From assembly GCF_036924595.1 (NCBI RefSeq), contig NZ_JAZHRV010000001.1:5952001-6016000 (forward strand): a stretch of 64,000 nt of DNA, in the 5' to 3' direction. Position 1 is the first letter of the stretch, and each line of letters opens with the position of its first letter. The notes beneath the pieces were generated by a model. The model was given only the letters and a program-made list of their open reading frames with translations, did not search any database and was not told the DNA's origin. Below, piece by piece: positions 35,568-44,532 of this stretch. Source of the stretch: Bradyrhizobium algeriense. GTDB lineage: Bacteria; Pseudomonadota; Alphaproteobacteria; Rhizobiales; Xanthobacteraceae. The translations under genes were made by a program, and so were the position numbers.

Positions 35568-36851
35568 TCATTTCTCGAACGCGTCGTAAATCAGCTTCTT
35601 GACGTTCACCTGCACATGCTGGCGGGCCGACGGCGCGTTTTCCAGCACGACAAAGAACATGTCCTGGGCGCGGTCGATGACGAGGTAGGCGCCGGTGGCG
35701 CCGTCCCATTTGATTTCGCCGAGCGAGCCCGGTGGCGGCGGCACGGCATTGCCGGGATTGGTGCGGACACCAAAACCGTAGCCAAACCCAAAGCCGTCGC
35801 CAGGGTAATAAAAGTAATTGCGTTCGACGCCCGAGCCCGGGCCGATATGGTCAGTCGTCATCGCCGCAAACGTAGCGGGACTGAGATAGGTCCTGCCGTC
35901 GAGCGTGCCGCCATTGAGGAGCATTTGCCCGTAGCGCGCGAGATCGGCAACCGTCGAGACCAATCCGCCGCCGCCGGATTCCCATCGCGTAACATCGAGC
36001 GAAGTCCGCTCAACATGCTGATCCTTGCGCAGCGGCCGGGCATAGCGGCTCCGCTCAGCCGGATCGGTCAAAAAGAATTTGGTCGTCGTCATCCCCAGGG
36101 GATCGAACAGTTCCGTCTTTTCGAACTGGTACAGCGACTGCCCGGAAACGACCTCGATCACGCGGCCGAGCACGTCGATCGAATGCCCGTAATCCCACAG
36201 CGTGCGCGGCTGCTCCGCCAGCGGCAGTTTGGCGATCCGCTCGGCAAATTCGGCATTGTCGAAGTCGCCGAGATAAATGCCGTCATACGCCGCCTTCACC
36301 GGCCCTCGCGGCCCGTAGAAGCCATAAGTGATCCCCGATGTATGCAGCAGCAGGTCCTCGATCGTGACCGGCCGGCGCAATGGCGCGAGATCGAGCACGG
36401 CCTTGCCGGACTCATCCTTGCGCTCGACGCCGACCTTCATGCCGGCGAAAGAGGGAATGTACCTGGCGACGGGATCGTCGAGTTTGATCTTGCCGCGATC
36501 GATCAGCATCATCGCGGCAAAACTAGTGACCGTTTTGGTGAGCGAATGCAGCGGAAAGATCGTATCCCTCGGCATATCGATTCCGGCATCGACATCGCGC
36601 TTGCCGAACCATTTGAAATAGACCGGCTTGCCGTGGCGCTGGATCAGAACGATAGCGCCTGGAATTTCCCCTTGTGCGACCTGGTCGTTGAGAAACGCGT
36701 CGATCCGTGAGAGCTTTTCCACCGACAACGTGGCATTCGGCGGCGGACCGAATGCCACGACGGGAAGCAAGGCGCCCAGCCAGGCCAGCGCGACGACCAC
36801 TGCCAGCAGCGACGCATGATGACTTGATGACACCGGCTTGTGCGTAGGCAT
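35568..36851 (-). CDS. Serine hydrolase, class C beta-lactamase-like
   Basis: 427 residues with a hydrophobic N-terminal anchor or signal (about 13-33). The SxxK nucleophile motif is FPLHSLTKTVTSFAAM. The second motif position reads WDYGHSIDVLG (YGH in place of YxN), a variant found in this family. FGFGYGFGVRT is near the C-terminus. Such proteins are esterases, carboxypeptidases or amide hydrolases, rarely true beta-lactamases. It lies immediately upstream of the acyltransferase, so it may deacylate or modify the same glycan. Confidence 0.87.
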   Translation of the reverse strand: MPTHKPVSSSHHASLLAVVVALAWLGALLPVVAFGPPPNATLSVEKLSRIDAFLNDQVAQGEIPGAIVLIQRHGKPVYFKWFGKRDVDAGIDMPRDTIFPLHSLTKTVTSFAAMMLIDRGKIKLDDPVARYIPSFAGMKVGVERKDESGKAVLDLAPLRRPVTIEDLLLHTSGITYGFYGPRGPVKAAYDGIYLGDFDNAEFAERIAKLPLAEQPRTLWDYGHSIDVLGRVIEVVSGQSLYQFEKTELFDPLGMTTTKFFLTDPAERSRYARPLRKDQHVERTSLDVTRWESGGGGLVSTVADLARYGQMLLNGGTLDGRTYLSPATFAAMTTDHIGPGSGVERNYFYYPGDGFGFGYGFGVRTNPGNAVPPPPGSLGEIKWDGATGAYLVIDRAQDMFFVVLENAPSARQHVQVNVKKLIYDAFEK

Positions 36852-36980
36852 GCGCGATTTTCCCCATTCCAGGTTACGACCTTATTAGATCGACAAGCAT
36901 CGATCCAGATGGCGACCATCTTCTCGATCGGATACACTCCGACAATCGTTCAAATTGAAAACGTTCAGAGGAGAACGACC

Positions 36981-37442
36981 ATGAAACCCCGGATGAACTA
37001 CTACCAGGCCGCCCCTGACACCATCAAAGCGCTCGTCGCGCTGGAGGCCCAGATCGTCGCGTCCGGCCTCGAAAAATCGCTGATCGAACTGGTAAAGACG
37101 CGTGCCTCGCAGATCAACGGCTGCGCTTATTGCATCAACATGCACACCCAGGACGCCCGCAAGCTGGGCGAGACCGAGCAGCGGCTGTATCTGTTGAACG
37201 CCTGGCACGAGTCGCCGCTGTACACCGACCGCGAACGCGCCGCCTTGGCATGGACCGAGGCATTGACGCTGATCGCCGAAACCCACGCGCCCGACGATCT
37301 CTACGCAGACGTGCGCGCCCACTTCTCGGAGACGGAGACGGTCAATCTGACCATGCTGATCGGGGCCATCAATGCCTGGAACAGGCTTGCGATCGCCTTT
37401 CGCGCGGTACACCCGGTGAAGGCCAAGGCCGCGGTGGCTTAA
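36981..37442 (+). CDS. Carboxymuconolactone decarboxylase/AhpD-like protein
   Basis: 153 residues. The active-site CxxC is in INGCAYCINMHTQDARK, which with the downstream His is the AhpD peroxidase-reductase signature, not that of true carboxymuconolactone decarboxylase. DRERAALAWTEALTLI is typical. ATG 36981 follows GAGGAGAACG by a few bases. It may supply reducing equivalents to a peroxidase. It is divergent from the serine hydrolase and stands alone. Confidence 0.9.
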   Translation: MKPRMNYYQAAPDTIKALVALEAQIVASGLEKSLIELVKTRASQINGCAYCINMHTQDARKLGETEQRLYLLNAWHESPLYTDRERAALAWTEALTLIAETHAPDDLYADVRAHFSETETVNLTMLIGAINAWNRLAIAFRAVHPVKAKAAVA

Positions 37443-37472
37443 GTGACCGCGCAGCGCATCAGCGTCCTCACT

Positions 37473-37559
37473 CGTCATGCGCGGGCTTGACCCGCGCATC
37501 CATCAAACAAGAAAATCTTTGAAGCGCGATGGATTGCCGGGTCAAGCCCGGCAATGACG
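37473..37559. repeat. R2 palindromic repeat, copy 2
   Basis: Same two-hairpin layout as copy 1: TCATGCGCGGGCTTGACCCG, then GCGCATCC, a short spacer, and GATTGCCGGGTCAAGCCCGG followed by CAATGACG. It fills the gap between convergent AhpD-like and transaminase genes. Confidence 0.8.
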
Positions 37560-37576
37560 CTGCGAGAACTATCGCA

Positions 37577-38437
37577 CTACACCGCCGTCGCCTTGGCGAA
37601 CTCGACATAGATCTCGCGCAGGCGGTTGGTCATCGGGCCGGGCTTGCCGTCGGCGACCTTCTTGCCGTCGATCGATACCACGCCTTGCACGAAAACGCTC
37701 GCGCTGGTGACGAAGGCTTCCTTGGCGGCCAGCGCCTCCTCGACGGAAAACGCCCGCTCCTCGACGCGAAGCTGGCGCTCTTCGGCCAGAGCAACCACCG
37801 CCTTGCGGGTGCAGCCGGGCAGGATCGCGCTGCCGTTCTGCCGCGTCACGATCACGTCGTCCTGGGTCAGGATGAAGCACGACGACGAGCCGCCTTCGGT
37901 CACCTTGCCATCCTCGATCATCCAGGCCTCGCCGGCGCCGGCCACCGCCGCCGCCTGCTTGGCCAGCACCTGCGCCAGCAGCGCCACGCTCTTGATGTCG
38001 CGCCGCGCCCAGCGCAGATCGGGCACCGTGATCACGTTGATGCCGGTCTTGGCTGACGGCGCATTGATGATGTCCTTGGTCGAGGTGAACATGATCAGCG
38101 TCGGCTTGACGTCGCCCTTGGGAAACGCAAAGTCGCGCCCGGTATCGGCGCCGCGGGTCACTTCCAGATAGACCATGCCGTTGACGAGATTGTTGCGCGC
38201 GATCAGCTCCTTCTGGATCTCCTGGATGCGTGCGGTTGTCTCCGGCAACGCCAGCTCGATCTCGCCGACCGAGCGCTCCAGCCGCGCCAGATGCGAGGCA
38301 TTGTCGATCAGCTTGCCGTCGAGCACGGCCGCGACTTCATAGATGCCGTCGGCGAACAGGAATCCGCGGTCGAGGATCGAGACCTTCGCCTCTGAAAGGG
38401 GCACGAATGAACCGTTGACGTAAGCGATCTGTTCCAA
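37577..38437 (-). CDS. dat: D-amino-acid transaminase (PLP class IV)
   Basis: 286 residues. The likely start is TTG 38437: AGGAGA lies eight bases upstream and the family begins (M)EQIAYVNGSFVPL. The catalytic lysine is in WARRDIKSVALLAQVLAKQ near residue 147. VTEGGSSSCFIL is the substrate loop, and LPGCTRKAVVALA lies near the C-terminus. The enzyme makes D-glutamate and other D-amino acids for peptidoglycan. It lies 125 bases downstream of the glutamate-type ABC ATPase gene, same strand. Confidence 0.88.
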   Translation of the reverse strand: MEQIAYVNGSFVPLSEAKVSILDRGFLFADGIYEVAAVLDGKLIDNASHLARLERSVGEIELALPETTARIQEIQKELIARNNLVNGMVYLEVTRGADTGRDFAFPKGDVKPTLIMFTSTKDIINAPSAKTGINVITVPDLRWARRDIKSVALLAQVLAKQAAAVAGAGEAWMIEDGKVTEGGSSSCFILTQDDVIVTRQNGSAILPGCTRKAVVALAEERQLRVEERAFSVEEALAAKEAFVTSASVFVQGVVSIDGKKVADGKPGPMTNRLREIYVEFAKATAV

Positions 38438-38516
38438 AGTAGAGTCTCCTGGAGGTAGCGAAGCCGGTGGCGGCATTCCTATACGTTAGGTGTCAACGCG
38501 GACAAAGCTTCCGGCG

Positions 38517-38556
38517 GTCACTTCCGGGGCGCTCGAAGAGGCGAACCCGGAATGAC
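38517..38556. repeat. R7 palindromic repeat/terminator-like hairpin
   Basis: TTCCGGG at 38522-38528 pairs with CCCGGAA at 38546-38552, followed by TGACG. It belongs to the common GTCATTCCGGG repeat type and sits between the ABC ATPase gene and the transaminase gene on the minus strand, so it may reduce read-through between them. Confidence 0.6.
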
Positions 38557-38562
38557 GGGAAA

Positions 38563-39294
38563 CTAATGCGAGAGAATCTTCGACAAGAACTGCTGCGCGC
38601 GCTCGCTGCGCGGACTGCCGAAGAAATCGGTCTTCAGCGCATCCTCGACGATCTCGCCCTTGTCCATGAAGATCACGCGATTGGCGACCTTGCTGGCAAA
38701 ACCCATTTCGTGGGTGACGACCATCATGGTCATGCCCTCATGGGCCAGATCGACCATGACGTCGAGCACCTCGCTGATCATTTCGGGATCGAGCGCCGAA
38801 GTCGGCTCATCGAACAGCATCGCGATCGGGTCCATGGCGAGAGCCCGTGCAATCGCCACGCGCTGCTGCTGGCCGCCGGACAGTTCGGCCGGGTATTTGT
38901 TTGCCTGCACCGTCAGCCCGACGCGCTCGAGCAGCTTGTGACCCTTGGCCATGGCTTCGTCGTGCGAGCGCCCCAGCACCTTCTCCTGCGCCAGGCACAG
39001 ATTCTCGATGATCCGCAGATGCGGAAACAGCTCGAAGTGCTGGAACACCATGCCGACGCGGGCGCGCAGCTTCGGCAAATCTGTCTTGGGATCGTTGACC
39101 TTGATGCCGTCGAGGATGATCTGGCCCTCCTGAAACGGCTCCAGCGCGTTGACACATTTGATCAGCGTCGACTTTCCAGAACCCGACGGACCGCACACCA
39201 CCACCACCTCGCCCTTGGCGACGCTGGTGGTGCAGTCCTTCAGCACCTGGAAACTCGGCCCGTACCATTTATTGACGTGGCTGATTTCGATCAT
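38563..39294 (-). CDS. gltL: Amino-acid ABC transporter ATP-binding protein (GltL/AapP-like)
   Basis: 243 residues. Walker A is [11 protein letters not shown] near residue 37, the signature [15 protein letters not shown] near 140, Walker [15 protein letters not shown] near 160, and the switch histidine is in VTHEMGFA. This is the polar amino-acid uptake class. It follows the second permease gene by six bases and powers uptake with the GltI-like receptor upstream. Confidence 0.92.
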   Translation of the reverse strand: MIEISHVNKWYGPSFQVLKDCTTSVAKGEVVVVCGPSGSGKSTLIKCVNALEPFQEGQIILDGIKVNDPKTDLPKLRARVGMVFQHFELFPHLRIIENLCLAQEKVLGRSHDEAMAKGHKLLERVGLTVQANKYPAELSGGQQQRVAIARALAMDPIAMLFDEPTSALDPEMISEVLDVMVDLAHEGMTMMVVTHEMGFASKVANRVIFMDKGEIVEDALKTDFFGSPRSERAQQFLSKILSH

Positions 39295-39300
39295 GGGTTC

Positions 39301-39993
39301 TCACCGAACAATAGCAATGCGCGCCTGCAGGCGCCGGACGCCATAGGACGCGACACAGGAAATCACGAAATAAACCAACGCCGCGAACAGGTACATCTCG
39401 ACTAGGCGCCCGTCACGCTGGGCTACTTTGCTGGCGGCGCCGAGGAAGTCCGGGATCGACAGCACGTAGACCAGCGAAGTGTCCTGGAACAGCACGATGG
39501 TCTGCGTCAACAGCACCGGCAGCATGTTGCGGAACGCCTGCGGCAGCACAATGTAGCGCATGGACTGGGCGTAGGTCAGGCCGAGCGCGCTTGCCGCCGC
39601 CGGTTGTCCCCTCGAGATCGACTGGATTCCGGCGCGCATGATTTCGGAGAAATACGCCGCCTCGAACATGATGAAGGTGACGAGGGATGAGGTGAACGCG
39701 CCGACGCGGATCGGCCGCGACGCGCCCGTCAGCCACTGACCGATATAGGGCACCAGGAAATAGAACCAGAAGATCACCAGCACCAGCGGCAGCGAGCGCA
39801 TGAAGTCGACATAGAGCCCGGCGATACGGCCGAGCAGCTTGTAGCTCGACAGCCGCATCAGCGCGATCAGCGTGCCGAAGACTAGGCCGCCCAGCGCCGA
39901 CAACCCGGTCAGCATCAGCGTAAAGCTCATGCCGTCGAGGAAAAGATACGGCAGCGAGCGGCGGATGACGTCGAAATCGAGATTGTCGAACAT
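39301..39993 (-). CDS. gltK: Amino-acid ABC permease (GltK-like)
   Basis: 230 residues, five to six membrane helices. PYLFLDGMSFTLMLTGLSALGGLV opens the family's HisM/GlnP domain, and the EAA loop is EIMRAGIQSISRGQPAAASALGL. I place the start at ATG 39993, six bases after a GGGGAA site; an ATG at 39999 would overlap the upstream stop but has no spacer. It forms a heteromeric channel with the GltJ-like permease. Confidence 0.9.
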   Translation of the reverse strand: MFDNLDFDVIRRSLPYLFLDGMSFTLMLTGLSALGGLVFGTLIALMRLSSYKLLGRIAGLYVDFMRSLPLVLVIFWFYFLVPYIGQWLTGASRPIRVGAFTSSLVTFIMFEAAYFSEIMRAGIQSISRGQPAAASALGLTYAQSMRYIVLPQAFRNMLPVLLTQTIVLFQDTSLVYVLSIPDFLGAASKVAQRDGRLVEMYLFAALVYFVISCVASYGVRRLQARIAIVR

Positions 39994-39995
39994 CG

Positions 39996-40727
39996 TCATT
40001 TCCCCGTGATGTAGCCGGGGATCGCCAGGCTGCGTTCGAGGAAGCGCATGCCGGTGACGACGATGATGTTGATCGCCAGATACATCACGGTCGCGGCGGT
40101 GAAGGCCTCGAACACCTGGAACGAGAATTCCTGCATCGCCCGCGCCTGGCCGGTCAACTCGATCAGGCCGATGGTGATCGCGACCGAGGTATTCTTGATG
40201 GTGTTGAGGAATTCGGACGTGAGCGGCGGCAGGATGATGCGGAACGCGATCGGCAGGAGCACGTAGCGATAGCCTTGCCCGGTCGTCAGCCCGAGCGCGG
40301 TCGCGGCCTGCTTCTGCCCGCGCGGCAGCGAGGCGATCCCTGCGGCGAGCTGTACGGCGACGCGCGCCGACATGAACAGGCCGACCCCGATCGCCGCCGT
40401 CCAGAACGGCGCGTTGGGAAGCTGCTTCATCCACAGCCCCGCAGCGCGCGGCAACAGTTCGGGCAGCACGAAGAACCAGAGGAACAGCTGCACCAACAGC
40501 GGCATGTTGCGGAAGAATTCGACGTAGCCAAAGCCGATCCAGGATGCCGTCTTCGACGGCAGCGAGCGCAAGATGCCGATGATCGTGCCGAAGATCAGCG
40601 CAATGACCCAGGCCAGCAGCGCCGTCTTGATGGTCAGCAGCAATCCCGCCACCAGCATGTCGAGATAGGTGCCGGCCCCGGTCGGGTTCGGCTCGAAGAA
40701 GATGTGCCAGTTCCAGTTATAGTTCAC
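39996..40727 (-). CDS. gltJ: Amino-acid ABC permease (GltJ-like)
   Basis: 243 residues. It starts MNYNWNWHIFFEPNPTGAGTYLDMLVAG, a typical first periplasmic segment of GltJ proteins. The EAA loop is VQLAAGIASLPRGQKQAATALGL, and five helices are evident. It is followed two bases later by the GltK-like gene. It is separated from the receptor gene upstream by 240 bases holding a minus-strand hairpin terminator, so its expression should be lower than the receptor's. Confidence 0.9.
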   Translation of the reverse strand: MNYNWNWHIFFEPNPTGAGTYLDMLVAGLLLTIKTALLAWVIALIFGTIIGILRSLPSKTASWIGFGYVEFFRNMPLLVQLFLWFFVLPELLPRAAGLWMKQLPNAPFWTAAIGVGLFMSARVAVQLAAGIASLPRGQKQAATALGLTTGQGYRYVLLPIAFRIILPPLTSEFLNTIKNTSVAITIGLIELTGQARAMQEFSFQVFEAFTAATVMYLAINIIVVTGMRFLERSLAIPGYITGK

Positions 40728-40764
40728 GCTGCACCCTGCCCAAAAGTGCCGGTAAGGCCCCTGG

Positions 40765-40812
40765 TCACTAACGCTTATGTATCACTAACGCTTATGCGTC
40801 ACTATGCTTATG
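40765..40812. repeat. 17-bp-period tandem repeat
   Basis: TCACTAACGCTTATG occurs at 40765-40779 and 40782-40796, and a degenerate third unit, TCACTATGCTTATG, at 40799-40812. The units lie between gltJ-like and gltI-like genes, just outside the terminator-like hairpin. Confidence 0.75.
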
Positions 40813-40817
40813 CAAAA

Positions 40818-40851
40818 GTCCGGCCATTCTCCGCTTGAAAAATGGCCGGAC
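40818..40851 (-). terminator. Attenuator between receptor and permease genes
   Basis: A perfect 11-bp stem, GTCCGGCCATT at 40818-40828 and AATGGCCGGAC at 40841-40851, with a 12-base loop. Read on the minus strand it is followed by TTTTGC, a short U tract, as in intrinsic terminators. It lies downstream of the receptor gene in the transcription direction, the usual place for an attenuator that gives more receptor than permease. Confidence 0.7.
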
Positions 40852-40860
40852 CAGCTATTT

Positions 40861-40965
40861 GCCCCTCACCCTGCATAACGGCTTCGCCGTTATTGCTGGA
40901 GGCGCCGCGCCGCGCATAGCGCGGCGCCTCACGATGAGGTCTACCCTTACCTAGATGAGGTCTGC
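40861..40965. repeat. R6 palindromic intergenic repeat
   Basis: Two hairpins: ATAACGGC-TTC-GCCGTTAT at 40875-40893, and the 10-bp stem GGCGCCGCGC/GCGCGGCGCC at 40901-40910 and 40919-40928. Next come direct repeats of GATGAGGTCTACCCTTAC and GATGAGGTCTGCCCTTAC, about 22 bases apart, that run into the end of the receptor gene. These may also act in mRNA stability of the receptor transcript. Confidence 0.65.
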
Positions 40966-40967
40966 CC

Positions 40968-41879
40968 TTACTTATACGAATCCGGATCCGGCGAGTCCGA
41001 CGGCTTGGCGAACTCGTTCTTGAGTTCGGAGCTGATCGGAACGTTGAGATTCAGGTTCTTGGGCGGAATCTTCTGCGTGAACCACTTGTCGTAGATCTTC
41101 TGGCCTTCGCCGCCGGTGTAGAGCGCCGCAGTGGCGGCATCGACCACCTTCTTGAAGGCGGGATCGTCCTTGCGCAGCATGATGCCGTAGGGCTCGGGCT
41201 TGGAGAACGCATCCTTGGAGATGACGTAGTCGGCCGGCGCTTTCGAGCCAGCGATCAGGCTCGCCAGCAGGATGTCGTCCATCACAAAGGCCACCGCGCG
41301 GTCGGTCTCGACCATCAGGAATGCCTCGGCGTGATCCTTGGCCGGGATGATGTTGATGTTGAGGTTGCGCGCACCGTTGGCTTCGGTGAGCTGCTTGATG
41401 TTGGTGGTGCCGGCGGTGGAGACCACCGACTTGCCCTTGAGGTCGTCGATCGAATTGATCTTGCTTGCCTTCTTGGTGACGTAGCGGCTCGCAGTCAGGA
41501 AGTGGGTGTTGGTGTAGGAAATCTGCTTCTGGCGCTCGGCATTGTTGGTGGTCGAGCCGCATTCGAGATCGATGGTGCCGTTGGCGAGCAGCGGGATGCG
41601 GGTCGACGACGTCACCGGATTGAGCTTGACCTCGAGCTTGTCGAGCTTGAGCTCCTTCTTCACGGCATCGACGATCTTGTAGCAGATGTCCATGGCGTAG
41701 CCGATCGGCTTCTGGTTGTCGTCAAGATAAGAGAACGGAATGGACGAGTCGCGGAAGCCGAGCGTGATGGCGCCCGTGTCCTTGATGTTCTTCAGCGTCC
41801 CGGTGAGTTCCTGCGCCATTGCCGGGGTGGTGCACAACGCACCCGCGAGCAGGCAGCCGATAATCTGACGGTGTTTCAC
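40968..41879 (-). CDS. gltI: Glutamate/aspartate-type ABC solute-binding protein (GltI-like)
   Basis: 303 residues with a signal peptide (about 1-22, ending TPAMAQE). ITLGFRDSSIPFSYLDDNQKPIGYA, TIDLECGSTTNNAERQKQISY and LKGKSVVSTAGTTNIKQL closely match GltI receptors. The start is GTG at 41879, with GAGGGAG seven bases before it. It probably delivers acidic amino acids to GltJKL. It starts 43 bases after the LysR stop, so it may be read from a LysR transcript as well as its own promoter. Confidence 0.9.
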   Translation of the reverse strand: MKHRQIIGCLLAGALCTTPAMAQELTGTLKNIKDTGAITLGFRDSSIPFSYLDDNQKPIGYAMDICYKIVDAVKKELKLDKLEVKLNPVTSSTRIPLLANGTIDLECGSTTNNAERQKQISYTNTHFLTASRYVTKKASKINSIDDLKGKSVVSTAGTTNIKQLTEANGARNLNINIIPAKDHAEAFLMVETDRAVAFVMDDILLASLIAGSKAPADYVISKDAFSKPEPYGIMLRKDDPAFKKVVDAATAALYTGGEGQKIYDKWFTQKIPPKNLNLNVPISSELKNEFAKPSDSPDPDSYK

Positions 41880-41922
41880 GTAACTTCTCCCTCAAAAGGT
41901 TTCAGATGATTGCTCATCAACC

Positions 41923-42891
41923 CTAACTCAGCAACTTGCCGGGCCGTTTGGCCGGCGGTCTCGAACCTGTCTTCGCAAGACCGCCCCCGGCGTGCCCGGC
42001 ACTATGCCTGCACAATTCGGACCAAAACAGATTTAGCGCCCGTTGACCATCATGCATTCGACCCCTGAATGCGACTAAAGACAAAGGCAACGCCCATTTG
42101 TCGCCGCCGATCGGGGTCAGCCGCTTCCGGCCCGACGCCGCCACGGTGCCCTCCGTTAACCAAGCCACGCCACGGCCGCTCAGCGCCATCCCGCAGAGGA
42201 CGTCGGACATGTCACTTTCGATCACCCGTACGCCGAAAATGGGCGCATTCTCCAAAATGAGATCGACCAGGCGGGCGAGATAGACGCCGGGCGAATACAT
42301 CAAAAGGGGGACCGGATGCGACGCCCGCCCGGGCAGCGCCGCGCCGCCCTTGGCCACCAGCGCTTCGCTGGCATAGGGCCGCAGGAATTCTGTGCCGAGC
42401 GTCACACGCTCGTAAAGATCCGGATCGAGATGGATCGGCTGCTGGGCGTGGTGGTAGCAGATCATCAGGTCCACATTGTCTGACACCAGCGAGGTGACGA
42501 GATCGTGGATGTTGCCCACCACCACCGAGCAGCTCAGCCGCCGCTCCTGTGACCAGGCCTGCCACCAATGCGGCAATCGCGCGGTCGCCATCGCAAACGG
42601 CAGGGCGATGCGGATATGTTCGTTGCGGCGAAGCGGCTTGCCGCCAAGCTCGAGACGGCTGTCGAGCATCTGCCGCAGCAACTCGCCGGCATGTTCGCGG
42701 AAACGCTCGCCTTGCGGCGTGAGCTGCGTCGGGTAGACGCTGCGGTCGATCAGGTCGAAGCCGAGCCAGGCCTCCAGCGACTTGATGCGGCGGCTGAACG
42801 CCGCCTGAGACGTATTTCGTTTCTCGGCGGCGCGTGTAAAATTGCCGGTCTCGGCCACCATCAGGAAATCCTGAAGCCAGCGAAGCTCCAT
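41923..42891 (-). CDS. LysR-family transcriptional regulator
   Basis: 322 residues from ATG 42891 with GGGGAG five bases upstream; a much longer frame exists but its extra N-terminus is not LysR-like. HTH: ELRWLQDFLMVAETGNFTRAAEKRNTSQAAFSRRIKSLE. The effector domain ends with a basic, Gly/Pro-rich tail (GGGLAKTGSRPPAKRPG). It lies between a divergent tctC-like gene and the downstream glt operon, so it could regulate either; the candidate operator at 43184-43198 favours the tct side or both. Confidence 0.9.
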   Translation of the reverse strand: MELRWLQDFLMVAETGNFTRAAEKRNTSQAAFSRRIKSLEAWLGFDLIDRSVYPTQLTPQGERFREHAGELLRQMLDSRLELGGKPLRRNEHIRIALPFAMATARLPHWWQAWSQERRLSCSVVVGNIHDLVTSLVSDNVDLMICYHHAQQPIHLDPDLYERVTLGTEFLRPYASEALVAKGGAALPGRASHPVPLLMYSPGVYLARLVDLILENAPIFGVRVIESDMSDVLCGMALSGRGVAWLTEGTVAASGRKRLTPIGGDKWALPLSLVAFRGRMHDGQRALNLFWSELCRHSAGHAGGGLAKTGSRPPAKRPGKLLS

Positions 42892-43558
42892 CACGCTCCC
42901 CGCTTTGATGCGGGCCGCGCCCGCCGCGCGGCCGCAAAGGCCGCCTCGGGGCAGCGCAAGGCCGCGGACGCCAACCGGCGCCGGTTCTCGATACGAAATG
43001 TGAAGCCCCATGCCGGCAAACGTAGCGGATTGGCCGGCAGGCCGGCCAATGCAAGCTTTGCATCGCCACACCGTGCCGTCATCAGTGCGACAATCCCGAT
43101 CATTCCTCGCCCAGTCATACAAACCGGTCCGCGTTCACCCATGAGGTCGCGCCTTCATTAGCCTGCCACGTCGCGAGCAGGTTATGCAAATTTTGCATCA
43201 TGCAGACCTGGCATCAATGGCGGCGTCCCGGGCCTTGATTTGGCGAGCGACACCCTTCGCCCGATCGGTTCTTGCGCGTTTCGATCGGACGATCACTGAC
43301 GGCCGATATGATCGATCGCAAGCCGGAGGCCAGCAAAGCAGGCGCGTTTGCCCTGCCGCCGCGGCATAATTCCGTATCTCGGGAGGCCGCGCCAGACCAA
43401 TTTGTCGCATGTCACATTTCCACCCGATTGCGACCGCCTCGGCGGTGTTCGCCGCGGTCAATACGCTTTTCTTCTCTGGCGATTTCGGGGAAGATCGAAC
43501 CCAGAAAAAGAAGATAAGCGCGCCTCCCCACAAAAGAGGCCGCAAGGGAGTGTTCGAT
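42892..43558. promoter_or_regulatory. Divergent LysR/tctCBA control region, no gene
   Basis: 667 bases without a supported gene. It contains a perfect dyad ATGCAAA-T-TTTGCAT at 43184-43198, whose core TGCAAATTTTGCA fits the LysR T-N11-A rule. It is about 290 bases from the LysR start and 360 from tctC. An AAGGGAG site precedes tctC at the right spacing. The rest of the region has no clear promoter boxes or hairpin. Confidence 0.5.
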
Positions 43559-44530
43559 ATGTCCAGAGCTCGCCGTCTGACGATCGCTGTCGCTGCCGTC
43601 GGCATGCTGATTTCAGCAGCCGCCGGCGCGCAGGAATATCCCACCAAGCCGATCACGCTGATCGTCCCCTGGCCGGCAGGCGGCTCGACCGACATCTCGA
43701 TGCGCGCGATCGCCGAAAGCGCGTCCAAGGTGCTCGGACAGCCGATCGCCATCGACAACAAGGCCGGCGGCAGCGGCACCGTCGGCCCTGCCACCATGGC
43801 GGCAGGCGCCAGGTCCGACGGCTACACCATCGCCCAAATCCCGATCACCGTGTTCCGCCTGCCCTTGATGCAGGAAGTCTCCTGGAATCCGGACAAGGAC
43901 TTCACCTATATCGTCCACCTCACCGGCTACACGTTCGGCGTCACCACCAGCGCCGAGTCGCCGTTCAAGACCTGGAAGGACGTCGTCGACTACGCCAAGC
44001 AGAACCCCGGCAAGGTGACCTATGCCACCCCGGGCGCCGGCACGTCGCTGCATATCGGCATGGAGCAGATCGCCGGCATGGCGGGAATCAAGCTGACGCA
44101 GGTGCCCTTCAAGGGTGGCGCGGAAACCAATGCCGCAGTGCTCGGCCAGCACACCATGCTGCAGGCGGACTCGACCGGCTGGCGGCCGCTGGTCGACGCC
44201 GGCAAGCTGCGGCTTCTGATGGTGTGGACCTCGGCTCGCTCGCCGAACTATCCCGATGTGCCGACGCTGAAGGAACTCGGCTACCCCATGGTCTATGACT
44301 CCCCGTTCGGCATCGCCGGCCCCAAGGGGATGGACCCGAAGATCGTCGCCAAGCTGCACGACGCCTTCAAGAAGGCGCTGGACGATCCGGCCGTGATTGC
44401 CACGCTTGCCAAATTCGACATGGTGCCCAGTTACAAGAGCACCGAGGACTACAAGAAGTTCGTCGTCGAGGTCACCGAGTCCGAGCGCAAGGTGGTCGAC
44501 AAGCTCGGGCTGGCGAAGAAGACGAACTAG
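43559..44530 (+). CDS. tctC: TTT-family (Bug) solute-binding protein TctC
   Basis: 323 residues from ATG 43559, with AAGGGAG eight bases upstream. Signal peptide about 1-24, then the Bug signature YPTKPITLIVPWPAGGSTDISMRAI, IAIDNKAGGSGTVG and VTYATPGAGTSLHIGMEQ. It delivers a carboxylate to the TctB/TctA transporter encoded just downstream, so it is the receptor of a complete tripartite system. Ligand unknown. Confidence 0.92.
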   Translation: MSRARRLTIAVAAVGMLISAAAGAQEYPTKPITLIVPWPAGGSTDISMRAIAESASKVLGQPIAIDNKAGGSGTVGPATMAAGARSDGYTIAQIPITVFRLPLMQEVSWNPDKDFTYIVHLTGYTFGVTTSAESPFKTWKDVVDYAKQNPGKVTYATPGAGTSLHIGMEQIAGMAGIKLTQVPFKGGAETNAAVLGQHTMLQADSTGWRPLVDAGKLRLLMVWTSARSPNYPDVPTLKELGYPMVYDSPFGIAGPKGMDPKIVAKLHDAFKKALDDPAVIATLAKFDMVPSYKSTEDYKKFVVEVTESERKVVDKLGLAKKTN

Positions 44531-44532
44531 CC

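Noticed and set aside
35139..36710. 523-codon plus-strand frame opposite the acyltransferase and serine hydrolase genes
   Set aside because: It spans two genes with clear motifs on the other strand and shows none itself.
36840..36980. Longer N-terminus for the AhpD-like protein
   Set aside because: The frame upstream of 36981 lacks a ribosome site, whereas GAGGAGAACG precedes 36981.
40765..40812. 17-bp tandem repeat considered as a CRISPR array or iteron origin
   Set aside because: Only three units, no spacers, and no replication or cas gene close by.
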